From the NCBI RefSeq assembly GCF_000971975.1, contig NZ_LAQO01000008.1, positions 62,001-126,000 of the forward strand: a DNA stretch of 64,000 bases, in the 5' to 3' direction. The notes beneath the pieces were generated by a model. That model was not told the DNA's origin. It saw only the letters and a program-made list of their open reading frames with translations, and did not search any database. The position numbers and the translations under genes were made by a program. Shown one piece after another: positions 60,133 through 64,000 of this stretch; position 1 is the first letter of the stretch; each line of letters begins with the position of its first letter. The stretch is from Paenibacillus algorifonticola (GTDB lineage: Bacteria > Bacillota > Bacilli > Paenibacillales > Paenibacillaceae).

Positions 60133-60852
60133 CTAGACCACATCCTTTCGGCTAAAATGCACGGAGCCCAGCAAAAAAATAACAAGCCCGGTCAATATTC
60201 CTGCGCCGATATAAAGCTCTCCCTGCTCGCTCCTGAAGGCGAGCAGCGGCCAATTCAGCGGCAGCCACGTATATTTTGCCGGAAGATACAACGAAGCAAT
60301 CACGGTAACGATTCCGGCACTGATGGAGAGGCCCTGATTGCGAAAGGTCATGCAGAGCCATAGCATGCATGCAAGCATGGGCAGCGCGCCTGCATAAGGA
60401 TAAAAGCTTAGCCGCAGCACCTCCGGCAGCGGAAAATGCCAGCCAAACCCAAGCACTAAACCTAAGGCAATCGAGAACACCATGAGCAGCAGGCAGGAGC
60501 AGGCCAGCAAAATCGCGCTAAGCGCAAATTTCGCAGAAAACACAGTAAGCCTAGAGATCGGCAGTGCCAGCAGCTGCTTCCAAGAGCCTGTGCCATGCTC
60601 CACATTCGCCAGCAGCGAGCTGACAAGCACACATCCGAGAAACAGCGAGATCGGCACAAACATGAAGATGTTATGCAGCAGCCCACCCCATAAATCATCG
60701 GCATACTCCTTGACTAAATAGTCATAACGAAGCCCAAAATTGACGGCTTGCAGCAATACAACGCCAAAAGGAGCAAAAATAATGAGCGTCCACAGCCCTT
60801 TGCGGCGGATTTTCAGAAAGTCGGCGGATAACGCTTTGGTCAGCATGCCCAT
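60133..60852 (-). CDS. ABC-2 type permease, lantibiotic-immunity (LanE/G) type
   Basis: A 239-aa membrane protein with six helices. ADFLKIRRKGLWTLIIFAPFG at the start and VEHGTGSWKQLLALPISRLTVFSAKF match the partner permease at equivalent positions, so the two arose by duplication and pair as a heterodimer. ATG at 60852 overlaps the ATPase stop (TGATG); a GTG one codon earlier is the alternative. Confidence 0.87.
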   Translation of the reverse strand: MGMLTKALSADFLKIRRKGLWTLIIFAPFGVVLLQAVNFGLRYDYLVKEYADDLWGGLLHNIFMFVPISLFLGCVLVSSLLANVEHGTGSWKQLLALPISRLTVFSAKFALSAILLACSCLLLMVFSIALGLVLGFGWHFPLPEVLRLSFYPYAGALPMLACMLWLCMTFRNQGLSISAGIVTVIASLYLPAKYTWLPLNWPLLAFRSEQGELYIGAGILTGLVIFLLGSVHFSRKDVV

Positions 60853-61766
60853 CACGCATGCCCTCCTTCACCGACAATTTGCAGGAAGAGATCCTCCAGC
60901 GACTTTCTTTTTTCCTCAATGCGGTACACTTCATGCTTGCGCGTTACTAAATTATTGACCATCTGCGCCGCGGCAGCATCGCTTATTCCTTCCAGTGTAA
61001 TGAGCGAGCCCTCTCTGACGGCGTCCAAACCCTGCTCATACAAGGTGAGCAGCGCTGCTTGCGGGTCGGATACCCGCAGTACAATCGAGCTTTGTGCCTG
61101 CTGCTGCAAATTTTGAATCGTATCTTGAAAAACAAGCTCCCCCTGGCGGACAATGCCCACCGTTCCCGCCATCTGCTCAACCTCGCTCAGCAAATGGCTG
61201 GAGATGAGCACCGTAATGCCATGCTCCCGCGGCATGCGCTTAATAAGCTCGCGAATTTCCAAAATGCCGGATGGATCGAGGCCGTTCGTCGGCTCGTCCA
61301 AAATCAGCAGCTCCGGATTGCCCAGCAACGCGCTGGCGATGCCAAGGCGCTGCTTCATGCCGAGCGAATAACCCTTTACAGGCCGCCGGGCTTCTTTCGT
61401 TAAACCAACGATATCCAGCACTTCGGAAATTCTCGTCTTCGGAGCATCAATAATTCGGCGAATCGCCTCCAAATTATCGGCGGCTGTTAGATGCCCGTAA
61501 TAGGACGGGTACTCTACCAGCGAGCCGATCTTGCGGAGTATCGCCAGCCGTTCCTTTTGCATCGCTTTGCCGAAAATATGCACGCTGCCGCTGGACGGCT
61601 TAATCAGCCCAAGCAGCATGCGGATCGTCGTCGTTTTGCCCGCGCCGTTCGGCCCAAGAAAGCCGTAAATGTCGCCTTTGGCAATCCGCAAATTCAGACC
61701 CGATACGGCGTAGCGCCCTTTATATTTTTTACTAAGCCCCTTCGTTTCAATGACCCATTCGTTCAT
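60852..61766 (-). CDS. ABC transporter ATPase, BcrA/LanF type
   Basis: A 304-aa ATP-binding protein. Walker A is GFLGPNGAGKTTTIRMLLG, the Q-loop is KIGSLVEYPSYYGHLTAADN (the ExP glutamate region of LanF-like proteins), the signature is YSLGMKQRLGIASAL, and Walker B is LLILDEPTNGLDP. It powers the two downstream permeases. ATG at 61766 follows GAGGTG by 6 nt. Confidence 0.92.
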   Translation of the reverse strand: MNEWVIETKGLSKKYKGRYAVSGLNLRIAKGDIYGFLGPNGAGKTTTIRMLLGLIKPSSGSVHIFGKAMQKERLAILRKIGSLVEYPSYYGHLTAADNLEAIRRIIDAPKTRISEVLDIVGLTKEARRPVKGYSLGMKQRLGIASALLGNPELLILDEPTNGLDPSGILEIRELIKRMPREHGITVLISSHLLSEVEQMAGTVGIVRQGELVFQDTIQNLQQQAQSSIVLRVSDPQAALLTLYEQGLDAVREGSLITLEGISDAAAAQMVNNLVTRKHEVYRIEEKRKSLEDLFLQIVGEGGHA

Positions 61767-61825
61767 GTCTATCACCTCGAAAGCTAGAATAACGCATCAA
61801 GGTTAAAACCATAGACCTGCTTTGT

Positions 61826-63253
61826 TTAAATTTTGTTTAAAAAATAATCCGCCGCTGCTTCCGGATAAATCAGAATGCGCGTGCCAGCAGCCGAGCTGTC
61901 GATATGCCATGCCAGCCCCATCTCGCGGACCAAATAATGAACAATCGCAAGGCCAATGCCTGCTCCTTTTTCTTTCGAGGCCGACTGGGTGCCGGGACCC
62001 CGATCTGAAATGACGAGTGCCGACTGCTCGCCATGCTGTATCATCGCAACGCCAATGTAGCCGCCTTCCGCGGCGTGGCGCACGACATTTTGGAACAGAT
62101 TGTCCAAAATACGGCGGAAACCTTCCTTGTCCACGCTCCAGACAAGCGGCTGCTCGGGCAATTCAATATCCACCGCTAGGCCCTCGCGCTCCCAAAGCGG
62201 ATACCAGGAGGCTGCGCTTTCCCTGACAAGCCGAAGCACATCCTGCAACGCCAGCTCAAGCGGATACCGTCCACTGGTCATCAACGTATACGAGAGCAGA
62301 TTTTCGATCAGGCTGCTGACCGTATCGATTTTATTTTCCAGCTGCTTCACCGTTTCCCGTCCCGACTGACTGAGCGGCTCCTTGTGCAGCGTATACAGCT
62401 GACCGCCCATCACCGTCATCGGTGTTCGCAGATCATGTGATAAATTCGCAATTAGCTCCTTGCGCAGTTCCTCCTCTTCACGTTCCCGCTGCCTGCCCGC
62501 TCTAAGCTGCAGGATCATTTCGTTAAAAGCGATTTCCAGCTGTCCAATCTCATCCTGCTTCTCCTGCTCCACCGGCAGCGGCAGCCCTTCCTCCCCCTGC
62601 CTCGTCATAGCGGCCTGCAAACGCAGCAGGCGCCTGCGAATATGGCGGAAGAACAGCAGCGACAAAGCCACGAAAAACAGGAACACTAGGATTAAAAAAA
62701 GAATATAAAAAGGGGCTTCGAAAATGAGCCGCGTGTTACTTTGCACAAGCGAACGCGGTAATTGCATCGCCATAAAGCCTTGACCAAGCGGCTTATCCCC
62801 GATAAATGCTAAAACCGTAAACGTATCCGAGCCGGTATATTCCTTCATAAACTGGATGCTATCCTCATTCGACCAAATCGCTGGCAGTTCGATCTGCCCA
62901 CCAAGCTCCAGCTTGGTCTCTCCCTCTCCATCGACCCAAAAGAAGGAAGCATCAGGATAGCGCTCCCGCAGCTTGTGCATCGTGTCACTGATGTGCTGGT
63001 TGGATGCACCGGAGAGCTCAGCCGCTTGCTGATGAAACATTTGCTCAATTTGACTGGTGTTGCCGTATTTGAGCTCCTGCATATCCTGCTGTTGAACGAA
63101 AACCCCCAGCAAATAATACAAAATCGTCGCCACTGGAAACACAATCGGCACAAACAGAAACGCCGATAAGATAATAAGCAAATATCTGGATTGCAGCGAT
63201 TGAAAAAAACGGCCACCTTTGCGTGCCCGCCGCTCTTTCTTATCCCGCTTCAC
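61826..63253 (-). CDS. Sensor histidine kinase (antimicrobial-peptide sensing type)
   Basis: A 475-aa membrane kinase. Two transmembrane helices flank an extracellular sensor of ~130 aa (YLLIILSAFLFVPIVFPVA near 24; FYILFLILVFLFFVALSLLF near 185). HAMP-like and DHp domains follow with the phosphoacceptor ANLSHDLRTPMTVMG, then the ATPase domain (N box LFQNVVRHAAEG, G1 SDRGPGTQ, G2 GAGIGLAIVHYL). The GTG start overlaps the response regulator stop (GTGA). It is 59 bp upstream of the ABC ATPase, so it probably regulates that cluster. Confidence 0.92.
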   Translation of the reverse strand: MKRDKKERRARKGGRFFQSLQSRYLLIILSAFLFVPIVFPVATILYYLLGVFVQQQDMQELKYGNTSQIEQMFHQQAAELSGASNQHISDTMHKLRERYPDASFFWVDGEGETKLELGGQIELPAIWSNEDSIQFMKEYTGSDTFTVLAFIGDKPLGQGFMAMQLPRSLVQSNTRLIFEAPFYILFLILVFLFFVALSLLFFRHIRRRLLRLQAAMTRQGEEGLPLPVEQEKQDEIGQLEIAFNEMILQLRAGRQREREEEELRKELIANLSHDLRTPMTVMGGQLYTLHKEPLSQSGRETVKQLENKIDTVSSLIENLLSYTLMTSGRYPLELALQDVLRLVRESAASWYPLWEREGLAVDIELPEQPLVWSVDKEGFRRILDNLFQNVVRHAAEGGYIGVAMIQHGEQSALVISDRGPGTQSASKEKGAGIGLAIVHYLVREMGLAWHIDSSAAGTRILIYPEAAADYFLNKI

Positions 63254-63924
63254 GGCTTCACCCGATATCCGATGCCCCGCACCGTTTCAATGATTTCGGG
63301 ATGAGCCGGGTCCTTCTCCAGCTTCTCGCGCAAATAGCGGATATGCACCATCAGCGTCTTGTCCCCTTCCAGGTAAGCTTCGCCCCATACGCCCTCGTAA
63401 ATTTGCTCCTTCGTCATAATCTGCCCCAAATGGCGCAGCAGATAAGAGAAAATTTGAAACTGCTTGCCCGTCAAAATCAGTTCTTCGCCAGTCTCCCGAT
63501 TTTCAATTCGGTTCTCCTGCTCATACACGAGCCAATGCTTCACCGCCAGCGGTTCAGCCGCAACGCTCGCAAAGCGGCGCAGCAGAACCTCGACCCTTGC
63601 CGTCAGCTCATCGGGATGAAAGGGCTTGGTCAAATAATCATCGGCAAATTGCAAGCCTTGCAGCTTGTCATCAATCGCTGTCCGCGCGGACAACATCAGA
63701 ATCGGCAGGCTCGGGTCGGCCTTTTTCAACCGCTGCCCAACCGTAAATCCATCCAGACCCGGCAGCATCACATCCAAAATCGCCAGCCCACAGCCTGCTG
63801 CCTCCTCCAGCGCCCGTTCACCGCTGGGCAGCCACAACACCTCATAGCCCTGCTCCTTCAAATGAACATAAACGAACTCCCCAATTTCTTTGTCATCCTC
63901 AATATATAAAAGCTTTACACTCAT
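63250..63924 (-). CDS. OmpR-family response regulator
   Basis: A 224-aa regulator. The receiver domain has acidic residues YIEDDKE, phosphoacceptor LAILDVMLPGLDG and FADDYLTKPFHPDEL (Lys switch). The winged-helix output domain ends DKTLMVHIRYLREKLEKD and VRGIGYRVKP. ATG at 63924 follows GGGAGGGG; the TTG at 63942 precedes that site. It is first in the cluster with its kinase and the LanFEG-like transporter. No promoter could be assigned in the remaining 75 bp of the window. Confidence 0.93.
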   Translation of the reverse strand: MSVKLLYIEDDKEIGEFVYVHLKEQGYEVLWLPSGERALEEAAGCGLAILDVMLPGLDGFTVGQRLKKADPSLPILMLSARTAIDDKLQGLQFADDYLTKPFHPDELTARVEVLLRRFASVAAEPLAVKHWLVYEQENRIENRETGEELILTGKQFQIFSYLLRHLGQIMTKEQIYEGVWGEAYLEGDKTLMVHIRYLREKLEKDPAHPEIIETVRGIGYRVKP

Positions 63925-64000
63925 CGTGGATTCCCCTCCCAAGCTGCAGCACTTTGAAAATATTACCTAGCAATCTCATTCCATTCCTCAAGCTTTATAC

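Overview
The window reads as chromosomal DNA of a Paenibacillus-like endospore former (Bacillota). Indications are strong AGGAGG-type ribosome binding sites, futalosine-pathway menaquinone genes (mqnB-mqnD), an AraC-GH39 fusion, a copper-amine-oxidase-like stalk domain on a secreted protein, a RacA-like chromosome-anchoring protein, and many bidirectional intrinsic terminators. This rests on gene content only. No rRNA, tRNA, CRISPR array, IS element or prophage was seen.

Layout. 0-9.6 kb: mostly single metabolic genes (SGNH hydrolase, APH-like kinase, lactonase, mqnB-mqnD, a secreted coiled-coil protein behind a promoter followed at once by a terminator hairpin, an aldo/keto reductase, an AraC regulator). 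9.9-13.9 kb: a beta-glucosidase operon (GH3, GPH symporter, HPr-like protein) in which the HPr-like protein lacks the phosphorylatable His but keeps the regulatory Ser. 14.2-18.6 kb: AraC-GH39 fusion, DUF1304, MBL hydrolase, Lrp. 18.7-21.9 kb: an AT-richer, Bacillus-like aldehyde-response island (adhA, NmlR/AdhR-type MerR, MFS exporter). Its three promoters each have a 19-bp spacer filled by the same palindrome. 22-27.9 kb: squalene/phytoene synthase-like enzyme, then an operon of CHASE2 adenylate cyclase, FecR protein and NHL protein.

28.1-44.1 kb is the most unusual part. A minus-strand gene set encodes a large tubulin-like GTPase, an unrecognised 830-aa protein, a multi-pass membrane vWA protein, a beta-rich 213-aa protein, a zinc-ribbon P-loop GTPase, and a membrane-anchored GAP1-like (GTPase-associated) protein. 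Upstream lie a second, secreted vWA protein and a divergent pair: a 50-aa membrane protein coupled to a zinc-ribbon membrane protein. The 659-bp gap ahead of the tubulin-like gene holds two inverted copies of a ~115-nt nested hairpin element. Their arms differ by paired compensatory changes while the internal loop is conserved. I infer a nucleotide-driven, membrane-linked sensing or conflict system; its function is unknown.

44.4-64 kb: RacA-like protein, aromatic acid exporter-like protein, soluble chemotaxis-type protein, Gfo/Idh/MocA oxidoreductase with a cre-like site, cold-shock protein with a hairpin/T-tract leader, cyclase-family hydrolase, a decayed sigma/anti-sigma remnant, PAP2 protein, a nikABCDE-like importer with a sigma-A promoter and a Fur-box-like site, CcdC, an MFS transporter, and an antimicrobial-peptide-immunity-type cluster (response regulator, kinase, ABC ATPase, two permeases). 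A second dispersed repeat family (~60 nt) has copies at 8.7 kb and 51.0 kb.
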